Shown in pieces: positions 11,128 to 20,375 of a stretch of 64,000 nucleotides of DNA (position 1 is the stretch's first letter; each line of letters starts with the position of its first letter). The notes below the pieces were generated by a model that did no database searches, was not told the origin of the DNA, and saw only the letters and a program-made list of their open reading frames with translations. Both the position numbers and the translations under genes were made by a program. The DNA lies in the NCBI RefSeq assembly GCF_003148685.1, contig NZ_QGGR01000002.1:722563-786562 (forward strand). The letters run 5' to 3'. The stretch comes from Actinoplanes xinjiangensis (lineage in GTDB: Bacteria; Actinomycetota; Actinomycetes; Mycobacteriales; Micromonosporaceae).

Positions 11128-12957
11128 TTAGTCCGCCGCACGGTGCCGGCCCACCCTGATCGTCACCCCGGCCGGAATCCGGCTGGAGTGCTTGATCTCG
11201 TACATGGCGTGGTCGGCGGCGCGCAGAGCCTCGTCCGGGTCGGTCGCGGCCGGGGCCAGGTGCACCCCGACACTCGCGCCGATACCGATCTCGTGCCCGT
11301 CGATCCGGAACGGCAGCTCCAGGACGTACCGTACGCGGCCGGCCATCGAGATCGCGTCGTCGGGCGTGACCACACCGGGCATCAGGATGACGAACTCGTC
11401 GCCACCGACCCGGGACAGCACGTCGTCGGAGCGTACGCAGGCACTGAGCCGGTCGGCCACCTGGCGCAGCAGCTCGTCGCCGATCTCGTGCCCGTGCCGG
11501 TCGTTGACCGGCTTGAACCCGTTCAGGTCGACGAAGAGCACGGCCACCGCGTCGGCTCGCAGCGTCGAGTTGAGCTTGTCGTGCATCCGGCGCCGGTTGG
11601 GCAGCCCGGTCAGCGGGTCGTGCTGTGCCTCGTGCTCCAGTCGCTCCTGGAAGGCCCGGTTCTCCGAGATGTCCCGGGCGTTGATGACCACGCCGTTCAG
11701 CGACGGGTTGTCCATCTGGTTGGAGGCGGTGAAGTCGAACCAGCGGAACTCGCCGTCGGCGGTCCGGACCCGGCACTGCAGGCGCAGCACCCCGGCCGGG
11801 TCGGAGAGCAGCATGCCCAGCTTCTCCCGCATCTGCGGCTGGTCCTCGTGGTGCACCACGTCGAAGACACTGTGCCCGGCGAGCGAGCCGGCCTTGAAGC
11901 CGAGCACCGAGGTGGTGCTCGGGCTGCTGAAGATGATCCGGCCACCGGCGTCGAGCACCGACACCAGGTCCGGGGCGTGCTGGAAGAGCGCCTGGAAACG
12001 CTCGTCGGCGCGGCGCCGGGTGATCTGGGTCCGGTAGCCGAGCAGGGTGATGCCGACCACACCGATCACGAGCATCGCCAGCAGCGTGAGGTTCAGCGTC
12101 TGACTGCGGTTGTAGACGGCGCCGTCGAAGGACGCCTTCGTCTGGGTACGGACGTAGTACCAGCCGCTGTGATCGATGTCGATCACCACCGCGATCATCT
12201 TCTCGTCGTCCTGGAGGTACTCGACGAACGACGAGGTCCCGCTCCGGTTCCCGAGGATCTCGGAATTGACCGTGGTGCCGAGCACCTCGTCCAGGCTGGC
12301 CGCGCCGATCCGGCCGGCGGCGTCGACGATCGTCGTGCGGTGGTAGTCGCTCTTCAGCTCCCGCATGTAGCCCTGGAGGGAGGTCGTCGCGATGTGGTTC
12401 AGCCCGATCAGGTAACCCGCCCGCACACCGTTGCGCGTGAACGGCACCGCCACCGCGGCCACATAGGACGCGGGCTGGGCGGGGTCGCCACCGGTCACCG
12501 GCATGACGTTCGAGAAGCCGTAGTCGTCGGTCCTGGTCTCGGTGCCGGCGGCCTTCTCGAGCTGCACCCACATCCGTTCCCAGCCGGCGTCATCGGTCGC
12601 CGGCCGCGCGGAGTCCCCGCTCACCAGCACGACGTTCCGGTTCGGATCGGTGATCATCAACCCGTACTGGAAGGTGTTGGTCTTCTTCGCCGCGGCCGTG
12701 AGCGCCGCCTTCGCCTGAGCGGCCGTGGCGCCGGTGCCGGCGGCGAGCAGAGCGCCGATCTTGCCCAGCTCGACCGTCGAGTAGTACTGGAGCTGACCGG
12801 TGAGCTCGGCGTTGTTGTCGCCCAGAGCCCTGGTGTCGTCCAAGTGGACCTTCTCCACCGCCTGAACGGTCGAACGGTTCACCAGAATGCCGGCGACACC
12901 GGCCCCGGCCAGCAGTAAAACGCTGACCAGCACCGCGATCCAGTTACGCAGCCGCAT
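11128..12957 (-). CDS. membrane sensor diguanylate cyclase (extracellular sensor-PAS-GGDEF)
   Basis: 609 residues. The ATG at 12957 is chosen because AGGAGG sits 6 bases upstream; a GTG at 12972 would place that Shine-Dalgarno inside the gene. Order: transmembrane helix (about 5-26), extracellular sensor of about 250 residues (Cache-like by layout), second transmembrane helix near 280-300, PAS domain (about 310-430, ALFQHAPDLVSVLDAGGRII), then GGDEF (about 445-600). The active-site motif RVGGDEFVILMPG is intact, so c-di-GMP synthesis is expected. The signal sensed is unknown. Confidence 0.93.
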   Translation of the reverse strand: MRLRNWIAVLVSVLLLAGAGVAGILVNRSTVQAVEKVHLDDTRALGDNNAELTGQLQYYSTVELGKIGALLAAGTGATAAQAKAALTAAAKKTNTFQYGLMITDPNRNVVLVSGDSARPATDDAGWERMWVQLEKAAGTETRTDDYGFSNVMPVTGGDPAQPASYVAAVAVPFTRNGVRAGYLIGLNHIATTSLQGYMRELKSDYHRTTIVDAAGRIGAASLDEVLGTTVNSEILGNRSGTSSFVEYLQDDEKMIAVVIDIDHSGWYYVRTQTKASFDGAVYNRSQTLNLTLLAMLVIGVVGITLLGYRTQITRRRADERFQALFQHAPDLVSVLDAGGRIIFSSPSTTSVLGFKAGSLAGHSVFDVVHHEDQPQMREKLGMLLSDPAGVLRLQCRVRTADGEFRWFDFTASNQMDNPSLNGVVINARDISENRAFQERLEHEAQHDPLTGLPNRRRMHDKLNSTLRADAVAVLFVDLNGFKPVNDRHGHEIGDELLRQVADRLSACVRSDDVLSRVGGDEFVILMPGVVTPDDAISMAGRVRYVLELPFRIDGHEIGIGASVGVHLAPAATDPDEALRAADHAMYEIKHSSRIPAGVTIRVGRHRAAD

Positions 12958-13150
12958 CGAGTTCCTCCTCACCGCAAGTCATCGGCAGACGAGGCCCGAA
13001 GTGAAAGAACCCGGGGGAATAAACCAGGGAATACCCCGAGGGAAATGAGGCGGCGCTCGACGGGATCGACCACGATGATGGAGAGGCAACGCATCGGGTC
13101 GATGTCGTGACACCCGGTGCGGGACCCGGCCCGACGAAACGGAGCACCGG

Positions 13151-14881
13151 ATGCTCGAACAGGTGGTTGTGTCCCCGCCCGGGTGGCAGAAGGCGCTGCT
13201 CTCCCGGATTCCCTCGCCCCGCCGGCCGATCGAGGACACCCCGCTCGCGCCGGCGCCACCGGCCCGGCGCCGGATCGTCCGCTCCAGCCTCAGCGTCACC
13301 GGCGCCGGTCTCGCCGCCGTCTTCTACTGCCTCTCCTTCACCCCGTCACTGCTGCCACGGGCGTGGTTCCTCCAGGGCGTGGTCGCCGGGATCACCGCCG
13401 CCATGGGGTATGCGCTGGGCGCCGCGGGCGGAGCGGTGGCCCGCCGCCTGCACGGACCGTTCCGCGCCCGGACCACACTGATCGCCTGGGCGACCCTGGC
13501 CGCGGTGGTGCCGGTGCTGATGGTGATCTTCCTCTGGCTCGGCACCCGCTGGCAGCGCGACCTGCGGGTCCGGCTCGGCATGGCCCCCGTCCCGGAGTAC
13601 GACATCGCCCGGACCGTCTGGGCCAGCCTGCTCACCTTCGGCCTGCTGCTGCTGATCGCCCGGATGCTGCGCCTGGCCACGTACGGCTGCGCCCTGCTGT
13701 TCCGGCGCGTCGTCCCGCAACGCGCCGCCTACTGCGCCGGCACCCTCGTGGTGGCCGTCCTCGCCTACTCCGCGTTCGACGGCCTGCTGATCGCCAACCT
13801 GTTCGCCACCGCCGACCGTCTGGCCGCCGTGGAGAACAACGGCACCGGCAACGGTGTCACCGTTCCGGCGTCCACGCTGCGCTCCGGCGGTCCGCAGTCG
13901 CTCGTCCCCTGGGACACGCTGGGCCGCCAGGGCCGGGCGTTCGTGGCCGGGACACCCCGCGTCGACGAACTGACCACGTTCGCCGGGCGGCCCGCGATCG
14001 AGCCGATCCGGGTCTACGCCGGCCTCACCTCCGCCGACACGCTGCGCGACCGGGCCGAGCTGGTGGTACGGGAGATGGACCGGACCGGCGCGTTCGACCG
14101 GGCGGTGGTCGCCGTCATCACCCCGACCGGCACCGGCTGGATCGACAACCGGGTGCCCCGGTCCCTGGAGTTCATGTATGCCGGGGACACCGCGCTGGTG
14201 TCCATGCAGTATTCGTACCTGCCGAGCTTCTTCGCCTTCATGGGTGACCGGTCCGAGGTGGTGAACGCGGCCGACGCCCTGATCGGCGCGGTGCGCGCGC
14301 GGTGGGCGGCACTACCGGCCGCGACCCGGCCACGGCTGCTGCTGTTCGGCGAGAGCCTCGGGACGTACGGCATGGAGATGACCTTCGGCACGCCGGAACG
14401 CCTGGTCGACGGGGCGGACGGGGCGCTGCTGCTGGGACCGACCTTCGCCAACCCGACACATCGGGTGCTCACCGAGGACCGGGCCGACGACAGTCCGATC
14501 TGGGACCCCACCTATACCCGGCTGCCGGTGGAGTTCGCCGACGACGCGGCCGAGCTGCGTAACCTGTCCGGCCCTCCGCCGAAGGTGGTCTATCTGCAGA
14601 ACGCGACCGACCCGGTGGTCTGGTGGAGCTGGGACCTGTTGTGGAAGAAACCACAGTGGCTGGTCGGGGAACGGGCACCGGACGTCACCCCGGACATGCA
14701 CTGGTACCCGGGGATCACGTTCTGGCAGATCTCCTGTGACCTGGTCTTCTCCAACAAGGTGCCGACCGGGCACGGGCACTCGTACCGGTGGGAGACGGTC
14801 GACGGGTGGGCGGCCCTCGCCGCGCCACCGGGCTGGACGACGGCGGACAGCATCCGGCTGCGGGTCCTGTTGGGCGGCTGA
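13151..14881 (+). CDS. membrane alpha/beta-hydrolase family protein (PF10081/PF15420 type)
   Basis: 576 residues. The N-terminal half (about 40-220) has roughly five transmembrane segments; the C-terminal half (about 280-560) is an alpha/beta-hydrolase domain with the nucleophile elbow LLFGESLGTYGMEM (Ser in GESLG). Further marks are VVYLQNATDPVVWWSWDLLW and a late His-rich segment (VPTGHGHSYRW). This matches the actinobacterial alpha/beta-hydrolase family with a membrane N-terminal domain, of unknown substrate. A GGAG Shine-Dalgarno lies 6 bases before the ATG. Divergent from the sensor diguanylate cyclase. Confidence 0.88.
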   Translation: MLEQVVVSPPGWQKALLSRIPSPRRPIEDTPLAPAPPARRRIVRSSLSVTGAGLAAVFYCLSFTPSLLPRAWFLQGVVAGITAAMGYALGAAGGAVARRLHGPFRARTTLIAWATLAAVVPVLMVIFLWLGTRWQRDLRVRLGMAPVPEYDIARTVWASLLTFGLLLLIARMLRLATYGCALLFRRVVPQRAAYCAGTLVVAVLAYSAFDGLLIANLFATADRLAAVENNGTGNGVTVPASTLRSGGPQSLVPWDTLGRQGRAFVAGTPRVDELTTFAGRPAIEPIRVYAGLTSADTLRDRAELVVREMDRTGAFDRAVVAVITPTGTGWIDNRVPRSLEFMYAGDTALVSMQYSYLPSFFAFMGDRSEVVNAADALIGAVRARWAALPAATRPRLLLFGESLGTYGMEMTFGTPERLVDGADGALLLGPTFANPTHRVLTEDRADDSPIWDPTYTRLPVEFADDAAELRNLSGPPPKVVYLQNATDPVVWWSWDLLWKKPQWLVGERAPDVTPDMHWYPGITFWQISCDLVFSNKVPTGHGHSYRWETVDGWAALAAPPGWTTADSIRLRVLLGG

Positions 14882-14994
14882 TGACCCGCTTCACGGCTCG
14901 TACCCGATTGTTCGGCTGACCCGGAACGAGTGATGACCGTCGAAGCCCCTGCTCCGTTGAGAATCGAGGGTGGGCAGCGGAGAGGGGGCCGGTG

Positions 14995-15180
14995 ATGGGC
15001 GATGCGCTGAGCGGATTCCAGCGCCTGCCGGGACGACAGCCCCGGCCGGTGACGAACGGACTGGTGGCCATGATCGCCGCCGCGCTGGTCCTGGGAGGCG
15101 GCCTGCTGGCCGGGCGCCTGCTGACGGACGAGGCGCCACCGCCGGCCCCGGCCCCGAGCCCGTCGAGATCCGCCGCCTGA
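14995..15180 (+). CDS. small single-pass membrane protein, unknown function
   Basis: 61 residues from an ATG at 14995 with AGAGGGGG upstream (an adjacent in-frame GTG at 14992 is possible). One hydrophobic helix (NGLVAMIAAALVLGGGLLAG) sits between a short basic N-terminus and a Pro/Ala/Ser tail (PPPAPAPSPSRSAA). I do not recognise the family. It lies 18 bp before the Ycf48-like gene and may share its transcript. Confidence 0.55.
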   Translation: MGDALSGFQRLPGRQPRPVTNGLVAMIAAALVLGGGLLAGRLLTDEAPPPAPAPSPSRSAA

Positions 15181-15198
15181 CGCGGTAGGTTCCCGGAC

Positions 15199-16236
15199 AT
15201 GACGTCGCATCGAAAACTGTCCATCGCAGTGCTCGCCCTCGTCGTGGTCGGCGGTACCGGATTCACCTCGGGCCCCGGACTGTCCTGGCAGCTCACCGAC
15301 ACCGGCTCGACCGCACGGTTCCGCGGGCTCGCGCCGGTGAACGCGAAGGTCGCGTGGGCGGCCGGCTCGGCCGGCACGGTGCTGCGGACCGTCGACGGCG
15401 GGCGCACCTGGGCCTCGGTCGGCCCACCCGAGGCGGCCGCGCTCCAGTTCCGCGACATCGAGGCCTTCGACTCCCGGCACGCGGTGGCCCTCACCATCGG
15501 CAACGGCCCGGACTCCCGCGTCTATGCGACCTCGGACGGCGGTGCCTCCTGGACCGAGACGTTCCGCAACGACGAGCCGACCGCCTTCTACGACTGCATG
15601 ACCTTCCTCGACCGGCGGCACGGGCTGGCCCTGTCCGACCCGGTCGACGGGCGGTTCCGGATCCTCGCCACCCGCGACGGCGGCCGCACCTGGCAGACCC
15701 GCCCCACCGACGGCATGCCGGCCGCGCTGCCCGGCGAGTTCGCCTTCGCGGCCAGCGGCACCTGCCTCGTCTCGGCCGGCCGGCACGCCTGGTTCGCCAC
15801 CGGCGGCGAAGCCCCGTCCCGGGTGTTCGCCTCGAAGGACGGCGGGTGGACCTGGTCGGTGACCGATTCCCCGGTGCCGGGCGGTCCCAGCGCCGGCATC
15901 TACTCGCTGGCGTTCCGCGGCCCGGGACAGGGCATCGCGGTCGGCGGCGACTACAACACCGAGACGTCCGCACCGGACGGTGCGGCGGTCACCCGGGACG
16001 GCGGCCGGCACTGGACCGTCGCGAAGAAGGTGCCGGGCGAGTACCGCTCCGGGGTGGCGTGGTGGCGTGGGCGTACCGCGCTGGCGGTCGGGCCGACCGG
16101 CAGCGACGTCTCCTGGAACGGCGGCGTCACCTGGCGGCGCTTCGACACCGGCAGCTTCGACGCGGTGGCCTGCACCCCGGACGGATCCTGCTGGGCGTCC
16201 GGCCGGGACGGGCGGATCGCCAGACTCAAGCGTTGA
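15199..16236 (+). CDS. Ycf48/BNR-repeat beta-propeller protein, exported
   Basis: 345 residues. N-terminal signal-like segment (HRKLSIAVLALVVVGGTGFT), then repeated blades with Asp-box-like motifs: TVDGGRTWASV, TSDGGASWTETF, TRDGGRTWQTR, SKDGGWTWSV, TRDGGRHWTV and SWNGGVTWRRF. This is the seven-bladed propeller seen in Ycf48 and sialidase-like BNR proteins. The catalytic residues of sialidases are not apparent, so a binding or scaffolding role outside the membrane is likelier. Convergent with the response regulator, overlapping it by 11 bp at 16226-16236. Confidence 0.82.
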   Translation: MTSHRKLSIAVLALVVVGGTGFTSGPGLSWQLTDTGSTARFRGLAPVNAKVAWAAGSAGTVLRTVDGGRTWASVGPPEAAALQFRDIEAFDSRHAVALTIGNGPDSRVYATSDGGASWTETFRNDEPTAFYDCMTFLDRRHGLALSDPVDGRFRILATRDGGRTWQTRPTDGMPAALPGEFAFAASGTCLVSAGRHAWFATGGEAPSRVFASKDGGWTWSVTDSPVPGGPSAGIYSLAFRGPGQGIAVGGDYNTETSAPDGAAVTRDGGRHWTVAKKVPGEYRSGVAWWRGRTALAVGPTGSDVSWNGGVTWRRFDTGSFDAVACTPDGSCWASGRDGRIARLKR

Positions 16237-16864
16237 GATAGGTCAGCACGGCCAGGACCCGGCGGTGGTCGTCGTCCGAGGGCGGCAGGCCCAGCTTCGT
16301 GAAGATGCTGCTGATGTGCTTGCTGACCGCCTTCTCGCCGACGAACAGCTTGGCGGCGATCGCCCCGTTCGACCGGCCCTCGGCCATCAGCTCGAGCACG
16401 TCCCGTTCCCGGGTGGTCAGCCCGGACAGCGGCGAGGAGTGGCGGGCGAGCAGCTGCGAGACGACCTCCGGGTCCATCGCAGTGCCGCCGCCCGCCACCC
16501 GGCGCACCGAGTCGACGAACTGGGCCACGTTCGCCACCCGGTCCTTCAGCAGATAGCCGACGCCGCCCGCACGGTCGGTCAGCAGCTCCCGCGCATACAG
16601 CGGCTCGACGTGCTGGGACAGCACCAGGACCGGCATCCCGGGGATCTTCTGCCGGGCCTCGATCGCCGCCTGCAGGCCCTCGTCGGTGAAGGTGGGCGGC
16701 AGCCGCACGTCCACCACGGCCACGTCCGGCCGGTGCTCCAGCAGGGCGGGCAGCAGCGACGGTCCGTTGTCGACCGCCGCCACCACCGTGAATTCGAACG
16801 CCTCGAGAAGCCGGGTCAGCCCGTCCCGGAGGAGGGCAAGGTCTTCGGCGAGGACAACACGCAC
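16226..16864 (-). CDS. NarL/LuxR-type response regulator (DesR-like context)
   Basis: 212 residues from a GTG at 16864 (VRVVLAEDLALLRDGLTRLL). Receiver domain 1-120: acidic ED pair near residue 8, phospho-acceptor Asp in DVAVVDVRLPPTFTDEG, conserved Lys in GYLLKD. LuxR helix-turn-helix 145-205: LTTRERDVLELMAEGRSNGA and KAVSKHISSIFTKLGL. It overlaps the end of the histidine kinase gene by 49 bp, so the two are coupled. The kinase sits divergently beside a fatty-acid desaturase, the DesK-DesR arrangement. Confidence 0.94.
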   Translation of the reverse strand: MRVVLAEDLALLRDGLTRLLEAFEFTVVAAVDNGPSLLPALLEHRPDVAVVDVRLPPTFTDEGLQAAIEARQKIPGMPVLVLSQHVEPLYARELLTDRAGGVGYLLKDRVANVAQFVDSVRRVAGGGTAMDPEVVSQLLARHSSPLSGLTTRERDVLELMAEGRSNGAIAAKLFVGEKAVSKHISSIFTKLGLPPSDDDHRRVLAVLTYLNA

Positions 16865-18102
16865 GGCAGCTCCATGGTCACGACGGTCGGTCCACCCGGC
16901 GGGCTGGACAGGCTCATCGTGCCATCGAAGGCGGCGAGACGGCGTTCGATGCCGTCCAGCCCGGTGCCGCGGGACGGGTCGGCACCACCGCGGCCGTCGT
17001 CGCTGATCCGCATGACCAGCGTCTCCCCGGTGTGCCACAGCTCCACCGCACCGTTGCCGGCGGCGCTGTGCCGGATCGCGTTGGCCAGCGCCTCGGCCAC
17101 CGCGAAGTAGGCGGCCGACTCGACCGGCGTGTCCAGCCGGCCCGGCAGCTCGGTGGTCACCGTCACCGGCATCGGCAGGGCCATCGCCAGCGCCCGGACG
17201 GCACCCTCCAGGCCACGCTCGGCGAGCACCGGCGGGTGGATGCCGCGGACCAGGTGGCGCAGCTCGACCAGCGCGGCCGTACTGCTCTCCCGGGCCTCGG
17301 CGAGCAGTTTGCGGGCGGTGGCCGGGTCGGCGTCGACGATCTCCTCGGCCAGCCCGATCGTCATGCCGAGGGCGACCAGCCGGGCCTGGGCGCCGTCGTG
17401 CAGGTCACGCTCGATCCGGCGCAGCTCGGCGGCCTGGGCGTCGACGGTGTCGGCCCGGGTCGCGGTGAGCCGGCTGACCCGCATGCGCAGCTCGGCGGCC
17501 CGGGTGGGAGCCAGGAACAGCCGGTTGAAGAGGGCGTCGAAGCGGCGCAGGTACGGCGCGGCGGCGATCCCGATCGACAGGATCAGCGCACCCTGCGGCA
17601 GCGACAGGAAACCCTCGCCGATGGTCTCGATCGGCCAGAACATCCCGTAGCCGTACGAGTCGGTGCCGAGCCAGATCCAGAGCGGGATCAGCAGGATGCC
17701 CTCGATCCCGTACGCCGGCAGGGCCAGCGACAGCACACCCAGCACCAGGCCGGCCAGCGCGCCGGGCAGCAGCCACGCGACGTCCCGCCAGGTCGCCGGG
17801 TCGGTGACCAGCCACTGGTAGTAACGCAGGCTGCCGAACACCACCCCGTCCGGGCGGGGACGGTACGGCCGGACGATGGTCACGCCCCGCCCGGCGGCGA
17901 GGCGGCGGGCCACGTCGGCCCGTGCCCGGATCAGCAGGGTCATCAGGGGAAACAGCAGCAGTCCGATGCCGAGCACCGGGGTGAGCACCAGTCCGACCAC
18001 GAAGAACGCGAACAACGGAATGTTCACGACGGCGAGGGGGACGGCGAGCAGCCCGCCGGCGACGGCACGGGCACCGTCACGGATCCAGTCACGCGAGTCC
18101 AT
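16816..18102 (-). CDS. sensor histidine kinase (HisKA_3 type, DesK-like context)
   Basis: 428 residues from MDSRDWIRDGARAVAGG at 18102. About six hydrophobic segments lie in residues 15-185 with almost no extracellular loops, suiting a sensor of the membrane itself. The dimerisation/phospho-acceptor motif is RIERDLHDGAQARLVALGM (His near 235), and the HATPase_c domain follows (ALANAIRHS, DDGRGGADPSRGTGLDGIER). Phosphotransfer partner: the overlapping NarL-type regulator. It is divergent from a desaturase with 108 bp between starts. A membrane-fluidity signal is inferred from this layout only. Confidence 0.93.
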   Translation of the reverse strand: MDSRDWIRDGARAVAGGLLAVPLAVVNIPLFAFFVVGLVLTPVLGIGLLLFPLMTLLIRARADVARRLAAGRGVTIVRPYRPRPDGVVFGSLRYYQWLVTDPATWRDVAWLLPGALAGLVLGVLSLALPAYGIEGILLIPLWIWLGTDSYGYGMFWPIETIGEGFLSLPQGALILSIGIAAAPYLRRFDALFNRLFLAPTRAAELRMRVSRLTATRADTVDAQAAELRRIERDLHDGAQARLVALGMTIGLAEEIVDADPATARKLLAEARESSTAALVELRHLVRGIHPPVLAERGLEGAVRALAMALPMPVTVTTELPGRLDTPVESAAYFAVAEALANAIRHSAAGNGAVELWHTGETLVMRISDDGRGGADPSRGTGLDGIERRLAAFDGTMSLSSPPGGPTVVTMELPCVLSSPKTLPSSGTG

Positions 18103-18210
18103 GCCCTCATCCTGGTCACCGGGCGCCAGGTTGTCGGTAGGGCCAGCACTACCGGGCTTCGGTGGCCTGGCACTCCTGACCGCCGGCCACCGGACCGGTT
18201 CGCTGTAACC

Positions 18211-19248
18211 ATGACGACGACCGCAGCAGAGACGCGAACCGCCGGAAGCGACTTCGCCGAGCTCAACCGCCGGATCAACGCGGCCGGCCTCCTGCGCCGG
18301 CGGCCCGCCTACTACGCCGTACGCCTGAGCCTGGTGTCCCTCGCCCTGATCGGTGGGTGGACCGCCTTCGTCCTGGTCGGCTCCTCGTGGTGGACGCTCG
18401 CCGTGGCGGTGTTCCTGGCCGTCGTGTTCACCCAGGTGGCGCTGGTGGCACACGACCTCGCGCACCGGCAGGTGTTCCGCACCAACCGGCCGAGCGCGCG
18501 GGCCGGCCGGATCGCCGGGAACCTGGCGATCGGCATGTCGTACGGCTACTGGATGGACAAGCACACCAAGCACCACGCCAACCCCAACCACGACGACCTG
18601 GACCCGGACGTCGGCCCGGACGTGCTGGTCTGGTCCCGGGAGCAGGCGCGCGGCAAGGGCTTCACGGTCCGGCACCAGGCGTGGCTGTTCTTCCCGCTGC
18701 TCACTCTTCTGGGGGTCTCCCTCAAGCGGGACAGTGTGCGGGCGCTGGCCGGCGGCACGATCAAACGGCGCGGCCTGGAGACCGTGCTGCTGGCGATCCA
18801 CTTCATCGGGTACGCCGCCGCGCTGCTCCTGGTCCTGTCGCCGGTGCAGGCGCTCGCCTTCCTGCTGGTGCACCAGGCACTGTTCGGCGTCTACCTGGGC
18901 CTGACCTTCGCCCCGAACCACAAGGGCATGCCGCACCCCGACGGCACCGAGGACTTCCTGCGCAAACAGGTCCTGACCTCGCGTAACGTGCGGGGCGGGC
19001 GGTTCGTGGACGCGGCGCTAGGCGGGCTGAATTATCAGATCGAGCACCACCTGTTCCCGGCCATGCCGACCCCGAACCTGCGCCTGGCCCAGCCGATCGT
19101 GCGGGACTACTGCGCCGAGATCGGGGTGTCCTACGAGGTGACCGGGCTGATCGAGTCGTACCGGCAGGCGCTGCGGCATCTGCACGACGTCGGTGCGGAT
19201 CTGCGCGCCCGGCGAGGTTCCGGTGCCGGCCTCCCGGACCGGGCGTAG
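18211..19248 (+). CDS. acyl-lipid/acyl-CoA fatty-acid desaturase
   Basis: 345 residues. The three His boxes that hold the di-iron centre are all present: HDLAHRQVF (first, HxxxH), HTKHHANPN (second, HxxHH) and NYQIEHHLFP (third, QxxHH). Four transmembrane helices flank them. Start chosen at the ATG before MTTTAAETRTAGSDF. It inserts a double bond into membrane acyl chains. Divergent from a histidine kinase/response regulator pair that may control it. Confidence 0.94.
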   Translation: MTTTAAETRTAGSDFAELNRRINAAGLLRRRPAYYAVRLSLVSLALIGGWTAFVLVGSSWWTLAVAVFLAVVFTQVALVAHDLAHRQVFRTNRPSARAGRIAGNLAIGMSYGYWMDKHTKHHANPNHDDLDPDVGPDVLVWSREQARGKGFTVRHQAWLFFPLLTLLGVSLKRDSVRALAGGTIKRRGLETVLLAIHFIGYAAALLLVLSPVQALAFLLVHQALFGVYLGLTFAPNHKGMPHPDGTEDFLRKQVLTSRNVRGGRFVDAALGGLNYQIEHHLFPAMPTPNLRLAQPIVRDYCAEIGVSYEVTGLIESYRQALRHLHDVGADLRARRGSGAGLPDRA

Positions 19249-19391
19249 AGTCGCCTTACCGCAGGAAGCGGTACGGTGTTGTGACAATCGAGCGAAATCC
19301 GACTACGGGCCGCCTTGATCGGCATTACCCCAGGTAGTAACCCTGGTTCACCGGCGGGCCACATAGCGTTTTCAGAGGATTAAGGTTTAAA

Positions 19392-20270
19392 GTGCCGCGC
19401 GTGAAGGTGACCTTGCAGGAGATCCGGGAACGGACCTACAAGCCGGTCGACGCGTGGTGGACCGTGCTTCTGGTCGACCCGCTGGCGTCTCGACTGGTGC
19501 GTCTGGTTGCGCCGTACCGATGGATCACGCCCAATGTTCTGACTCTCATCGCGTCGATCTTCGGATTCGGCGCGGCCGCCTGTTTCGCCACCGGGGAGCG
19601 GTGGGCCCTCGTCGCCGGTGGCGTCCTGTTCCACATCAGCTTCGTGGTCGACTGCATGGACGGCAAGATCGCGCGGCTGAACGGGACGGGCACGATGTTC
19701 GGGCAGTGGCTCGACTTCGTCCTGGACCGGGTCCGGGTCTTCTTCATCGCGCTGGCCCTGTTCGGTGGCCAGTACGCGCGGACCGGTGAGGTGTCGTACC
19801 TCTGGCTGATGGCCGTGGCGATCTTCCTGGACCTGTTCCGGTACCTGAACAGCGCCCAGATGGGCAAGGTCCGCCGCAGCATGAAGGACCAGGTCAACGC
19901 GTTCCGCCGGCCGGCCGCGGTGGAGGCCGACGCCGCCGCCGAGATGGCCGAGCCGTCCGACGAGATGTCCGAGCCGTCGCCGGCCGGTGGTGGCTCGCTG
20001 AAGAGCCGGATCGGCGAGACGCTGCGCCGCAACCGGATCCGCACCCACCTGTTCAGCGGCATCGAGTACGAGATGTCGGTCTTCATCATCGCCCCCATCA
20101 CCGGGCTGATCTTCCCGATCACCGTCGCGGCCGGGGCCGGGCTGCTCGCCTTCGAGGCGTTCCTGATCTACAAGCTGTACCGGGCCTGCCAGCAGTTCCC
20201 CGGGAAACTGGCGGCCGCCAGGGCCGCCTACGACGAGAACGAGACAGAACGCGTCTCCTCCTCCGTCTGA
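19392..20270 (+). CDS. CDP-alcohol phosphatidyltransferase family protein
   Basis: 292 residues from a GTG. The signature Dx2DGx2ARx8Gx3Dx3D is complete at roughly residues 84-106 (DCMDGKIAR then GQWLDFVLDR). It has about six membrane helices and an unusual hydrophilic insert (about 165-215, AVEADAAAEMAEPSDEMSEP) between helices. Family role: transfers a phospho-alcohol from CDP-diacylglycerol or a CDP-sugar alcohol to an acceptor. The acceptor cannot be deduced. Followed by a strong hairpin terminator at 20287-20323. Confidence 0.88.
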   Translation: MPRVKVTLQEIRERTYKPVDAWWTVLLVDPLASRLVRLVAPYRWITPNVLTLIASIFGFGAAACFATGERWALVAGGVLFHISFVVDCMDGKIARLNGTGTMFGQWLDFVLDRVRVFFIALALFGGQYARTGEVSYLWLMAVAIFLDLFRYLNSAQMGKVRRSMKDQVNAFRRPAAVEADAAAEMAEPSDEMSEPSPAGGGSLKSRIGETLRRNRIRTHLFSGIEYEMSVFIIAPITGLIFPITVAAGAGLLAFEAFLIYKLYRACQQFPGKLAAARAAYDENETERVSSSV

Positions 20271-20286
20271 GGTCACCGATCCTTGC

Positions 20287-20323
20287 GCACCCCCGGCGTC
20301 CCGGCGCCGGGGGTGCTCCGTTT
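20287..20323 (+). terminator. intrinsic-type terminator hairpin
   Basis: Perfect 12-bp stem GCACCCCCGGCG / CGCCGGGGGTGC (20287-20298 and 20305-20316) with a 6-base loop, followed by a weakly T-rich tract (TCCGTTT). It lies 17 bp after the phosphatidyltransferase stop. Confidence 0.75.
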
Positions 20324-20375
20324 CTGCCACCGGCGAACCTCTCAGCGGCCACCGATCGCGGGCGAAGAGACGGCC

